DNA from: an uncultured Faecalibacterium sp.
GTDB taxonomy: Bacteria; Bacillota; Clostridia; Oscillospirales; Ruminococcaceae
Direction: 5' to 3'
Length of the DNA stretch: 64,000 nt
Assembly (NCBI GenBank): GCA_934548045.1
Contig: CAKTEM010000011.1
Coordinates: forward strand, 41,510-105,509
How positions within the stretch are numbered: the stretch's first letter is position 1; each line of letters starts with the position of its first letter. Under the pieces are notes generated by a model. That model did no database searches. It was not told where the DNA came from and saw only the letters and a list, made by a program, of their open reading frames with translations. The position numbers were made by a program, and so were the translations under genes. Shown piece by piece: positions 1 through 7,592 of this stretch.

Positions 1-2525
1 ATCTGGCTGACGTGGGCGGCGGTGGACTCGATGTTGTCCACCCGGTTGTGCAGGTAGTAGACCTGACCGCCACGAGCCAGCTCTTTCTTCATGGCCTCGG
101 CGAGGATAACGTCGTTGTATTCGAGAACGAACGTCTCGACCGGTTGACGCTCGAAGGGCGGCTGCTCGATGGTGGACAGGTCGCGGATACCGCTCATCGC
201 CATGTTCAGGGTACGGGGAATGGGCGTTGCCGAGAGGGTCAGCATGTCCACCCCGATGAAGTTCTCTTTGAGTTTTTCTTTGTGCTTGACGCCGAACCGC
301 TGCTCCTCGTCGATGATGACAAGGCCGAGGTCGTGGAAGCGGACGTCTTTGGAGAGCAGGCGGTGGGTGCCGACAACGATATCCACACTTCCGGCCTGCA
401 AGCCGCGCAGGGTCTCCTTCTGCTGCTTGGCAGTGCGGAAGCGCGACATCATCTCACAGCGGACGGGGAAAGCCTCCATACGGGAGAGGATGGTGTTGTA
501 ATGCTGCCATGCCAGCAGGGTCGTCGGGGCAAGGATGGCGCACTGCTTGCCGCCCATGACGCACTTGAACGCGGCACGGAGGGCGACTTCGGTCTTGCCG
601 ACACCGACATCGCCGCAGAGCAGGCGATCCATCGGCCAGGGCTTTTCCATGTCCTTTTTGATTTCCGATGTGGCGTTGAGCTGGTCGTCGGTCTCGTCGT
701 ACTCGAACCGGGTCTCAAAATCGCTCTGCCAGTCGCCGTCCGGCGGAAAAGCGTAGCCCTTCGCCTGCCGACGGCGCGCATACAGCTCGATGAGTTCCTG
801 CGCCATCTCTTCGGTGGCCTTTTTGACCTTGGCACGGGTGCGCTGCCATTCCGCACCGCCCAGCTTTGCCAGCTTGACCTTTTCCTCGTCACCGGGCGCG
901 GTGTACCGGCTGAGCAGGTCGAGCTGAGTGACCGGAACGTACAGGACGTCCGAGCCGGAGTATTGGATTTTCAGGTAGTCCTTGGTGGCTCCCTGCACTT
1001 CCAGACGCTGGATACCAGCGTACATGCCGATGCCGTGGCTCTGGTGAACAACGTAATCGCCGGGCTTGATGTCCGAAAGACTGGACAGGACGTTTTTGTT
1101 CTTCTTTTTCTTCTTGGATTCGGCGGCTTCGTCCAGACCGTGACGCCGTGACGAGAGGACGGCCACATGGGCGAACGGGAAAGTACAGCCTGCGGTCAGG
1201 TGGCCGGGTAAAATCTGCACCAGGCCTTTCGTCGGCCGGACGTCCCGGCTCATGCTGACGGCATATCCCTTGTCTGCGAGGTCACGGGTCAGTGCGGCGG
1301 CACCTTTCGGCGTACCGGCAAAGAGCGCGACCGCATAGCCCTGCGCCACGAGAGGGTCGAGGTCTTCTTGCAAGGAAGCAAGGTCGCCGCCCCAGTTGGG
1401 AGCCGCGAACGCTTCGGCGTTGATGAGGTCTTTCAGCTTGAACTCGTTCATGCCGCGCAGGAAGTTCTCGCACAGCAGGGTGCTGTACTTTCCGGCGTCA
1501 ATGACGAGATCCTCCATCGTCTGGTACAGTACGTCCAGACCCGGGCAGAGGACCCCCTCTTCCAGCAGACCGGTCAGCTCCTCGCTGCGGCGGAACTCAG
1601 TCGCTTTCTGTGCGTCGCGGATGCCGCCGACCTCATCGAGGATAAAGACCGGGTCGGTCAGATGGTCGAGCAGAGTTGCAGGCTGGGGATAGCGCAGGCC
1701 GTAGTACTTGTCCATCGCCTCCGGCATCAGCCCGGAATCCAGCTGCGACAGGTCGGCTTCCATCGCCTTTTCGAGGGCGTCACGCCGCTTGCCACGGGCT
1801 TTCTTCTGCGCGGCACGCAGAGCCTCGGCTGTCTCGACGGTATCGCCGAACAGGACTTCACGGGCCGGAGAAAGATAAATTTTCTCGAGCGCGCCGTCTC
1901 GCCGCTGGGTCAGCAGGTCGAAAGAGGACAGCGAGTCGATCTCGTCATCCCAGTATTCAACACGGGCCGGCTGTTTCATGTCGGGGGCGTAGATATCCAC
2001 GATATCACCCCGGACGCTGAACTGGCCCGGGCCGTCGACCTGACTGCGCCGGACATACCCGGCGGCAAAGAGCCGGGAGACCAGCGATTCCCGGTTGTAG
2101 ACCATGCCGGGCTTCAGGGTCAGGGTGTTCTTGCGGAACTCATCCTGCGGCACGGTGTACTGGAGCAGGGCTTCGGCAGGAACGCAGACGGCTTGGATTC
2201 GTCCTCCTGCCAGACCGCCCAGCACCGACAGACGCCGGTATTCGTATTCACGGCCTGCACCCTCGACCGGGCGGAGCATGAAATCCCGGGGCGGAAAGAC
2301 CGCCGCCGACAGGCCGAGGGCTTTCAGGTCGTCGGCAAAGTGGGTCGCTTCCGCTTCGCCGGGTGTCACGATGCAGAGGACGCGCCCGGTGTCCTTTTGC
2401 AGGGCGGCATACAACAGCGCGCGGCCAGCTGGCGGCAGTCCGAACAGCGCGGCAGGCCCCGGCGTGGAAAGGCTGGCGGATACTTTCTGGTATTCCGGCG
2501 TATTTTTCAGCAGTGCTTCGTACAC
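1..2525 (-). CDS. mfd: Transcription-repair coupling factor Mfd (partial, C-terminus beyond left edge)
   Basis: Cytoplasmic ATP-driven translocase that pushes stalled RNA polymerase off damaged DNA and recruits UvrA for excision repair. About 841 N-terminal residues are present; the end of the helicase and the C-terminal regulatory domain lie outside the window. The reading shows a UvrB-like N-terminal module, the RNA polymerase-binding region with VVHQSHGIGMYAGI, Walker A GDVGVGKTEVA, the DEEQRFG motif and SATPIPRTL of helicase lobe 1. The start is a GTG five bases after AGGAGGG; no in-frame ATG fits better. It lies downstream of pth on the same strand, the usual pth-mfd arrangement in Firmicutes. 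The family assignment is firm. Confidence 0.96.
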   Translation of the reverse strand, partial: MYEALLKNTPEYQKVSASLSTPGPAALFGLPPAGRALLYAALQKDTGRVLCIVTPGEAEATHFADDLKALGLSAAVFPPRDFMLRPVEGAGREYEYRRLSVLGGLAGGRIQAVCVPAEALLQYTVPQDEFRKNTLTLKPGMVYNRESLVSRLFAAGYVRRSQVDGPGQFSVRGDIVDIYAPDMKQPARVEYWDDEIDSLSSFDLLTQRRDGALEKIYLSPAREVLFGDTVETAEALRAAQKKARGKRRDALEKAMEADLSQLDSGLMPEAMDKYYGLRYPQPATLLDHLTDPVFILDEVGGIRDAQKATEFRRSEELTGLLEEGVLCPGLDVLYQTMEDLVIDAGKYSTLLCENFLRGMNEFKLKDLINAEAFAAPNWGGDLASLQEDLDPLVAQGYAVALFAGTPKGAAALTRDLADKGYAVSMSRDVRPTKGLVQILPGHLTAGCTFPFAHVAVLSSRRHGLDEAAESKKKKKNKNVLSSLSDIKPGDYVVHQSHGIGMYAGIQRLEVQGATKDYLKIQYSGSDVLYVPVTQLDLLSRYTAPGDEEKVKLAKLGGAEWQRTRAKVKKATEEMAQELIELYARRRQAKGYAFPPDGDWQSDFETRFEYDETDDQLNATSEIKKDMEKPWPMDRLLCGDVGVGKTEVALRAAFKCVMGGKQCAILAPTTLLAWQHYNTILSRMEAFPVRCEMMSRFRTAKQQKETLRGLQAGSVDIVVGTHRLLSKDVRFHDLGLVIIDEEQRFGVKHKEKLKENFIGVDMLTLSATPIPRTLNMAMSGIRDLSTIEQPPFERQPVETFVLEYNDVILAEAMKKELARGGQVYYLHNRVDNIESTAAHVSQ

Positions 2526-2575
2526 GATGACCCTCCTTTATCGTAAAATCAGTGGGAATAAATGCGCAGTTGAAA

Positions 2576-2685
2576 GGGGTTCCGGTTGTTCCCGAGCAAG
2601 TGTCCGGGGGTGGGGCCCCGGCGCGTCAGCGTTGGGGCGGGGGCTGGAAGCACCGTTTCACTTGCGAGGGAATGACCGGAACCCC
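2576..2685. repeat. 110-bp inverted-repeat element between pth and mfd
   Basis: The two ends are inverted copies of about 27 bases (GGGGTTCCGGT then TTCCC then GCAAGTG) with four mismatches by eye. They enclose a very GC-rich centre containing GGGGCCCC. It fills most of the pth-mfd gap and has no T-run, so it looks like a MITE-type or REP-like insertion rather than a simple terminator. Transcribed from pth towards mfd it would fold into one long hairpin. Confidence 0.6.
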
Positions 2686-2694
2686 CTACTGTGC

Positions 2695-3273
2695 TTACCC
2701 GTTATATTTGCTCTGTGCCATGCCGAGCTTGCCATCCATGATGACCTTTGCGGCGGCTTCGATATCAGAATAGCGGTCGGTGATGGCCTTCATGTCCTCG
2801 ACCGGGAATTTGCCCAGCACCCAGTCGGCGAGGTCGTAGTCCGGACGGGGCTTTGCGCCGACGCCGATCCGGATACGGGGGAAATTCTCACCGCCCAGCC
2901 GGGCAATGATGCTCTTTAGACCGTTGTGTCCGCCTGCCGAGCCGGAGGGTCGGATGCGGAGTTTGCCGGGGTTCTGGGTGATGTCGTCGCAGAGGACGAT
3001 CACATGATCTGCCGGGATTTTAAAGAACCCGGCCAGCGGTGCGATGGAGTCACCCGAAAGGTTCATGTAGGTCAGCGGCTTGAGCAGGACGACCTTGTGG
3101 CCGTCCACTTCGCCCTGCCCCCAGAGACCCTGAAATTTCGATTTGCTGACCGAGATGTTCCACTTGTCGGCCAGAGCGTCCAGTGCGGCAAAGCCTGCGT
3201 TGTGACGGGTGCCGTCGTATTTCGGCTCCGGATTGCCCAGACCGGCAATGAGCCAGATGTCATTTGTATTCAT
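2695..3273 (-). CDS. pth: Peptidyl-tRNA hydrolase
   Basis: Cleaves the ester bond of peptidyl-tRNAs that drop off ribosomes and so recycles tRNA in the cytoplasm. It has 192 residues, the normal size for bacterial Pth. Visible family signatures are GLGNPEPKYDGTRHNAGF (with the catalytic His), PLTYMNLSG and GSAGGHNGLKS. The chosen ATG at 3273 follows GGAAACT; a TTG nine bases upstream is in frame but has poorer spacing. It lies upstream of mfd on the same strand, and the gap contains the inverted-repeat element at 2576-2685. Assignment is firm. Confidence 0.96.
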   Translation of the reverse strand: MNTNDIWLIAGLGNPEPKYDGTRHNAGFAALDALADKWNISVSKSKFQGLWGQGEVDGHKVVLLKPLTYMNLSGDSIAPLAGFFKIPADHVIVLCDDITQNPGKLRIRPSGSAGGHNGLKSIIARLGGENFPRIRIGVGAKPRPDYDLADWVLGKFPVEDMKAITDRYSDIEAAAKVIMDGKLGMAQSKYNG

Positions 3274-3395
3274 AGTTTCCAATTGCCTTTTCTGTTATGT
3301 TTTTATCAGCTTTATTATCGCAAGTGTTTATTATAACATGCGTGCGCGCAAAAAGATATACATTTTAAGCGAAAAACCTCGCCCGGCGGAAAAAA

Positions 3396-3502
3396 GGGGC
3401 CGTTGCAGGATACTCCCCCAGTCACAGCTTCGCTGTGCCAGCCCCCTCGAAGAGGGAGCCTTTTGCAGCTTGCGATGACGGAAGGAGTTCTGCAACAGCC
3501 CC
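3396..3502. repeat. Short MITE-like repeat (internally deleted copy of the 206-bp family)
   Basis: Ends read GGGGCCGTTGCAGGATACTCC and, inverted, GGGGCTGTTGCAGAACTCC, so it has terminal inverted repeats. The inside keeps the CAGTCACAGCTTCGCTGTG hairpin and the GCGATGACGGAAGGAG end of the long copies at 18899 and 23692, but the middle is missing. It lies in the gap between pth and the GlmU-like gene. Confidence 0.7.
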
Positions 3503-3516
3503 AGATCTATCAAAAA

Positions 3517-4260
3517 TTACTTGCCCTGTTCGTCTTCCAGTTTCTTCTTTTTGGCGATGTAAGCTTCCATCTTCGGCTCAGCCCAGCCCTCGAGGTTGGT
3601 CTGACGTTCCCGGGCGATGCCCAGTGCGGCGGCCGGAACGTCCTTGGTGATGGTGCTGCCTGCGGCGGTGTAGGCACCGTCGCCGACCTTGACCGGCGCG
3701 ACAAGATTGGTGTTGCAGCCGATGAAGCAGTAGTCGCCGATGGTGGTGCGGAACTTGTTCTTGCCGTCGTAGTTGCAGGTGACTGTGCCGCAGCCGAAGT
3801 TGCAGTACTTGCCAACATCGCTGTCGCCGATGTAGGTCAGGTGGCTGACCGTGTTGCCGCGTGCGAAGTTGGAATTCTTGGTCTCAACGTAGGCACCTAG
3901 ATGTACACCGTAATCGGTGACGGTGTTGACCCGGACGTGGGTGAAGGGGCCGATGTTGTTGTGTGCGCCGAGGTGTGAGCCGTAGACCTGGCTTGCGTTG
4001 ACGGTGGTGCCTTCGTCGATGGTGCTGTCCTCAATGAGACTGTTCGGGCCGATGACACAGCCTGCACCGATGACGGTCTTGCCGCGCAGGATGGTGCCGG
4101 ACAGGATCTTTGCACCCGGAGCGATGATGACATCTTCGCCGATTTCAACGGTACGGCTCTCAATGATAACGCCATTTGCAATATGGCGCAGCAGGATTTC
4201 TTCGCGTTTTGCTTCTGCCGCGTCCAGCAGGGCGCGTGCGGCAGTCAGTTTCGGATCCAT
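3517..4260 (-). CDS. GlmU-like acetyltransferase, left-handed beta-helix domain only
   Basis: A 247-residue protein matching the C-terminal half of GlmU, which acetylates glucosamine 1-phosphate from acetyl-CoA on the way to UDP-GlcNAc. The hexapeptide repeat helix is clear, with the GlmU-specific stretches VSHLTYIGD (carrying the catalytic His of the family), GCGTVTCNYDG, LVAPVKVGDGA and GSTITKDVP. The N-terminal uridylyltransferase domain (GTRMKS loop) is absent: upstream of the start is only a promoter and leader. The start ATG follows AGGAGG by eight bases; the open frame continues upstream to 4422, but a promoter ends near there and no other ribosome site is seen. It is either a monofunctional acetyltransferase paired with a separate uridylyltransferase or a relative with another sugar substrate. 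Confidence 0.85.
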   Translation of the reverse strand: MDPKLTAARALLDAAEAKREEILLRHIANGVIIESRTVEIGEDVIIAPGAKILSGTILRGKTVIGAGCVIGPNSLIEDSTIDEGTTVNASQVYGSHLGAHNNIGPFTHVRVNTVTDYGVHLGAYVETKNSNFARGNTVSHLTYIGDSDVGKYCNFGCGTVTCNYDGKNKFRTTIGDYCFIGCNTNLVAPVKVGDGAYTAAGSTITKDVPAAALGIARERQTNLEGWAEPKMEAYIAKKKKLEDEQGK

Positions 4261-4425
4261 AAAAATTGCCTCCTCTGAGATCGCCTGTGGCAATCTGGTC
4301 ATATCTAGGCCGGACAAACAGAGCCAGAAAAGCGATGCAACAAATTTATTGGATAGATAGTTGTATCCAAGTTTGGCGAGATTTACGTCAAAAAATGAAA
4401 AACCTCTCCAAATCTTTCCCATTTT

Positions 4426-4454
4426 ATATTACCGAAAAACTTAGTAAAATGCAA
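4426..4454 (-). promoter_or_regulatory. Promoter of the GlmU-like gene
   Basis: On the reverse strand TTGCAT (4454-4449) and TAATAT (4431-4426) are separated by 17 bases, a good sigma-A layout. The predicted transcript would have a leader of about 160 bases before the ATG at 4260; no known riboswitch was recognised in it. The 4261-4630 gap as a whole holds this promoter, the ppdK promoter and the ppdK leader. Confidence 0.6.
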
Positions 4455-4517
4455 GGGATTGCACAAAATTTATCAAACAAATTCGGTATTTTGCCCGGTG
4501 GCAAACAAGGGATTTTC

Positions 4518-4526
4518 TGGTATAAT
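4518..4526 (+). promoter_or_regulatory. Extended -10 promoter of ppdK
   Basis: TGGTATAAT gives a perfect -10 with the TG extension. The -35 region is weak (TGGCAA at 4499-4504, 3 of 6). Transcription should begin near 4533, about 98 bases before the ppdK start. Confidence 0.6.
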
Positions 4527-4552
4527 AATTGAGCATTCACATCACAAATGTT

Positions 4553-4606
4553 CATCGTGTCTGGAAACGGAGCGAACGATGAGACCGCCGGTGCAAAGAC
4601 CGGAGG
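4553..4606 (+). ncRNA. Candidate structured 5' leader of ppdK
   Basis: Two stacked hairpins are visible: CATCGT (4553-4558) pairs with ACGATG (4576-4581) around a purine-rich loop containing GGAAACGGAGCGA, and CCGCCGGT (4585-4592) pairs with ACCGGAGG (4599-4606, one G-A mismatch) around GCAAAG. The second stem ends only nine bases before the GGGAGG ribosome site, so it could affect initiation. It does not match any riboswitch class I recognise. Confidence 0.35.
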
Positions 4607-4630
4607 CCAAAATTGGGAGGTAAACAACGC

Positions 4631-7297
4631 ATGAGCAAAAAGTATCTGTACTACTTCAGCGAGGGCAACGAAGCCTTCGGTGGCGACAAGACCACCATGA
4701 AGAATATCCTGGGCGGCAAGGGCGCAGGTCTGGCAGAGATGACTGCAGCCGGCATGCCGGTTCCGCAGGGCTTTACCATTACCACCGAGGCCTGCACGCA
4801 GTACTACACAGATGGCCGTCAGATCAATGACGAGATCACTGCTGACATCTTTGAGCATGTCAAGGGTCTGGAGAAGATCACCGGCAAGACTTTCGGCGAC
4901 AACGAGAATCCGCTGCTGGTCTCCGTCCGTTCCGGCGCGCGTCAGTCCATGCCTGGCATGATGGACACCATCCTGAACCTGGGCCTGAACGACGAGGCTG
5001 TTGAGGGTCTGGCAAAGAAGACCAACAACCCCCGTTTCGCTTATGACTGCTATCGCCGCTTCGTTCAGATGTTCGCGGACGTCGTCATGATGGTCCCGAA
5101 GAGCCTGTTCGAGGTCGAGATCGACAAGATGAAGGAAGCAAAGGGCGTCAAGAACGACGTTGACCTGACTGCTGACGACCTGAAGGAACTGGTCGGCATC
5201 TTCAAGAAGATCTATGAGGACAACGAGGGCAAGCCGTTCCCCCAGGATCCTCGCGATCAGCTGATCGAGGCTGTCAAGGCAGTCTTCCGCAGCTGGGATA
5301 ACCCCCGTGCAAACGTTTATCGTAAGATGAACGAGATCCCCTACGAGTGGGGCACTGCTGTCAACGTTCAGCAGATGGCATTCGGTAACTCCGGCGACCG
5401 TTCCGGCACCGGCGTTGCATTTACCCGTGACCCGGCTACCGGCGCAAAGAAGCTGATGGGCGAGTACCTGATCAACGCTCAGGGCGAGGACGTCGTTGCT
5501 GGTGTCCGTACTCCTTCTCCCATCAGCCACCTGCACGAGCAGATGCCTGAGGTCTACGATCAGTTCGTTGAGATCGCAACCCGTCTGGAGAACTACTTCC
5601 GTGATATGCAGGATATGGAGTTCACCATCGAGGACGGCCATCTGTATATGCTGCAGACCCGTAACGGCAAGCGTACCGCTCAGGCTGCTCTGCAGATCGC
5701 ATGTGACCTGGTCGACGAGGGCATGATCACCGAGCAGGAGGCTGTCCTGCGCGTTGAGCCCAAGCAGCTGGATACCCTGCTGCATCCCCAGTTCGACGCT
5801 GCTGCTCTGAAGGCAGCTGAGGTCGTCGGCAAGGGTCTGGCAGCTTCTCCTGGTTCTGCCTGCGGCCAGATCGTCTTCACTGCTGAAGAGGCAGAGGAGA
5901 AGGTCAAGTCCGGCGAGATGAAGAAGGTCGTTCTGGTTCGTCTGGAGACCTCTCCCGAAGATATCGTCGGTATGCAGGTTTCTCAGGGCATCCTGACCGT
6001 CCGCGGCGGCATGACCAGCCACGCAGCTGTTGTTGCTCGTGGTATGGGTACCTGCTGTGTCTCCGGCTGCGGCAACGACAACGACGTTAAGATCGACGAA
6101 GAGGCTAAGACCTTCGAGATCAACGGCCACAAGTTCGTTGGCGGCGACTGGATCTCCATCGACGGTTCTACCGGTAACATCTACGGCGAGCAGGTCGCAA
6201 CTGTCGCCGCTACCGGCAACAAGAACTTCAACCGCTTCATGGGCTGGGCAGACGCTGCTCGTCAGTTGCTGGTCATGACCAATGCGGATAACCCCCGTGA
6301 CGCACAGCAGGCAGTTGACCTGGGTGCTGAGGGCATCGGCCTGTGCCGTACCGAGCATATGTTCTTCGCAGAAGACCGTATCGCTGCTGTCCGTGAGATG
6401 ATCTGCGCACGTACCGTTGAGGAGCGCAAGGTCGCTCTGGCAAAGGTCGAGCCGTTCCAGGAGGCAGACTTCACCGCGATGTACCGCATCATGGGTGACC
6501 GCCCGATGACCATCCGTTATCTGGATCCGCCTCTGCACGAGTTCCTGCCCACCAAGGCTGAGGACATTGCAGCTCTGGCAAAGGATATGGGCATGACCGC
6601 TGAAGAGCTGACTAACGTTGTTGTCAGCCTGCACGAGTTCAACCCGATGATGGGTCACCGTGGCTGCCGTCTGGCTGTCACTTATCCGGAGATCGCAGAG
6701 ATGCAGACCAATGCAGTCATCAAGGCTGCTCTGAAGGTTTCTGCTGAGACCGGCAAGATGATCACTCCGCACATCATGATCCCTCTCGTAGGCGAGGTCA
6801 AGGAACTGAAGTTTGTCAAGGACGTCGTCGTTGCAACTGCTGACAAGCTGATCGCTGAGGCTGGCGTCGACATGAAGTATCAGGTCGGTACCATGATCGA
6901 GATTCCTCGTGCAGCTCTGACCGCTGGCGATATCGCTAAGGAAGCTGAGTTCTTCAGCTTTGGCACCAACGACCTGACCCAGATGACCTTCGGCTTCAGC
7001 CGTGATGATGCTGCGAAGTTCCTGGGCGCATACTATGAGAACAAGATCTACGAGAGCGATCCGTTCCAGCACCTCGATCAGGTCGGTGTTGGCAAGCTGA
7101 TCAAGATGGCTGCTCACGATGGCCGTGAGACTCGCCCCGACCTGGGTCTGGGCATCTGCGGCGAGCATGGCGGCGATCCCTCCAGCGTCGAGTTCTGCCA
7201 CAATGTTGGTCTGGACTACGTCAGCTGCTCTCCCTTCCGTGTGCCTATCGCACGTCTGGCCGCTGCTCAGGCTGCTATCAAGAACCCTCGCAAGTAA
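4631..7297 (+). CDS. ppdK: Pyruvate, phosphate dikinase
   Basis: Reversibly converts pyruvate, ATP and phosphate to PEP, AMP and PPi; in gut anaerobes it often runs in the glycolytic direction to gain ATP from PPi. The 888 residues match full-length PPDK: N-terminal ATP-grasp with GGKGAGLAEM, the phosphohistidine loop GGMTSHAAVVARGMG (His464), and the C-terminal PEP-binding barrel with GICGEHGGDP (Cys843, the usual catalytic Cys). The start ATG follows GGGAGG by ten bases; an in-frame ATG at 4613 lies before that site and is rejected. Codon use is strongly biased, as in highly expressed genes. A strong terminator follows. Confidence 0.98.
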   Translation: MSKKYLYYFSEGNEAFGGDKTTMKNILGGKGAGLAEMTAAGMPVPQGFTITTEACTQYYTDGRQINDEITADIFEHVKGLEKITGKTFGDNENPLLVSVRSGARQSMPGMMDTILNLGLNDEAVEGLAKKTNNPRFAYDCYRRFVQMFADVVMMVPKSLFEVEIDKMKEAKGVKNDVDLTADDLKELVGIFKKIYEDNEGKPFPQDPRDQLIEAVKAVFRSWDNPRANVYRKMNEIPYEWGTAVNVQQMAFGNSGDRSGTGVAFTRDPATGAKKLMGEYLINAQGEDVVAGVRTPSPISHLHEQMPEVYDQFVEIATRLENYFRDMQDMEFTIEDGHLYMLQTRNGKRTAQAALQIACDLVDEGMITEQEAVLRVEPKQLDTLLHPQFDAAALKAAEVVGKGLAASPGSACGQIVFTAEEAEEKVKSGEMKKVVLVRLETSPEDIVGMQVSQGILTVRGGMTSHAAVVARGMGTCCVSGCGNDNDVKIDEEAKTFEINGHKFVGGDWISIDGSTGNIYGEQVATVAATGNKNFNRFMGWADAARQLLVMTNADNPRDAQQAVDLGAEGIGLCRTEHMFFAEDRIAAVREMICARTVEERKVALAKVEPFQEADFTAMYRIMGDRPMTIRYLDPPLHEFLPTKAEDIAALAKDMGMTAEELTNVVVSLHEFNPMMGHRGCRLAVTYPEIAEMQTNAVIKAALKVSAETGKMITPHIMIPLVGEVKELKFVKDVVVATADKLIAEAGVDMKYQVGTMIEIPRAALTAGDIAKEAEFFSFGTNDLTQMTFGFSRDDAAKFLGAYYENKIYESDPFQHLDQVGVGKLIKMAAHDGRETRPDLGLGICGEHGGDPSSVEFCHNVGLDYVSCSPFRVPIARLAAAQAAIKNPRK

Positions 7298-7348
7298 TTG
7301 CGTGAGGTGCTGATGCACAAAGAGTAAAGCTTAATTAAGCAATACTGA

Positions 7349-7388
7349 ACCGCCCCGGTTTCTGTAACAGGAAGCCGGGGCGGTTTTT
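7349..7388 (+). terminator. Rho-independent terminator after ppdK
   Basis: ACCGCCCCGGTTTC and GAAGCCGGGGCGGT form a near-perfect stem closed by a short TGTAACAG loop and followed by TTTTT. An almost identical terminator occurs at 9201-9239. Confidence 0.9.
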
Positions 7389-7514
7389 GCGTGAAGAAAA
7401 AGGCGCGAAAGAAAATATGCAATAGTGAAAGCATAAAAATCTCCCGTGAAGTCGTGAAATACGCATAAAATTTCAAAAACAACGAATAAACACCGAGAAA
7501 ATTCGCATATATGC

Positions 7515-7543
7515 TTGCAATTTGTGTGAAAAAGGTGTATGAT
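7515..7543 (+). promoter_or_regulatory. Sigma-A promoter of the C69 dipeptidase gene
   Basis: TTGCAA (7515-7520), 17-base spacer, TATGAT (7538-7543). The ribosome site AAAGGGGG and the ATG at 7593 follow. Confidence 0.7.
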
Positions 7544-7592
7544 TCTCTTTGTCGAAAAGAGACAGGAGACTAATAAAGGGGGATTCAACTCT

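Noticed and set aside
1368..2546. Plus-strand open frame opposite mfd
   Set aside because: The reverse strand reads as mfd with all helicase motifs; the plus-strand frame has no domain or ribosome site.
3396..3502. Repeated palindromes here and elsewhere as a possible CRISPR array
   Set aside because: Copies are dispersed singly over the window, have terminal inverted repeats and no regular spacers.
4424..7318. A 964-codon open frame on the strand opposite ppdK
   Set aside because: It mirrors ppdK exactly, has no ribosome site and its translation is low-complexity; it results from the strong codon bias of ppdK.
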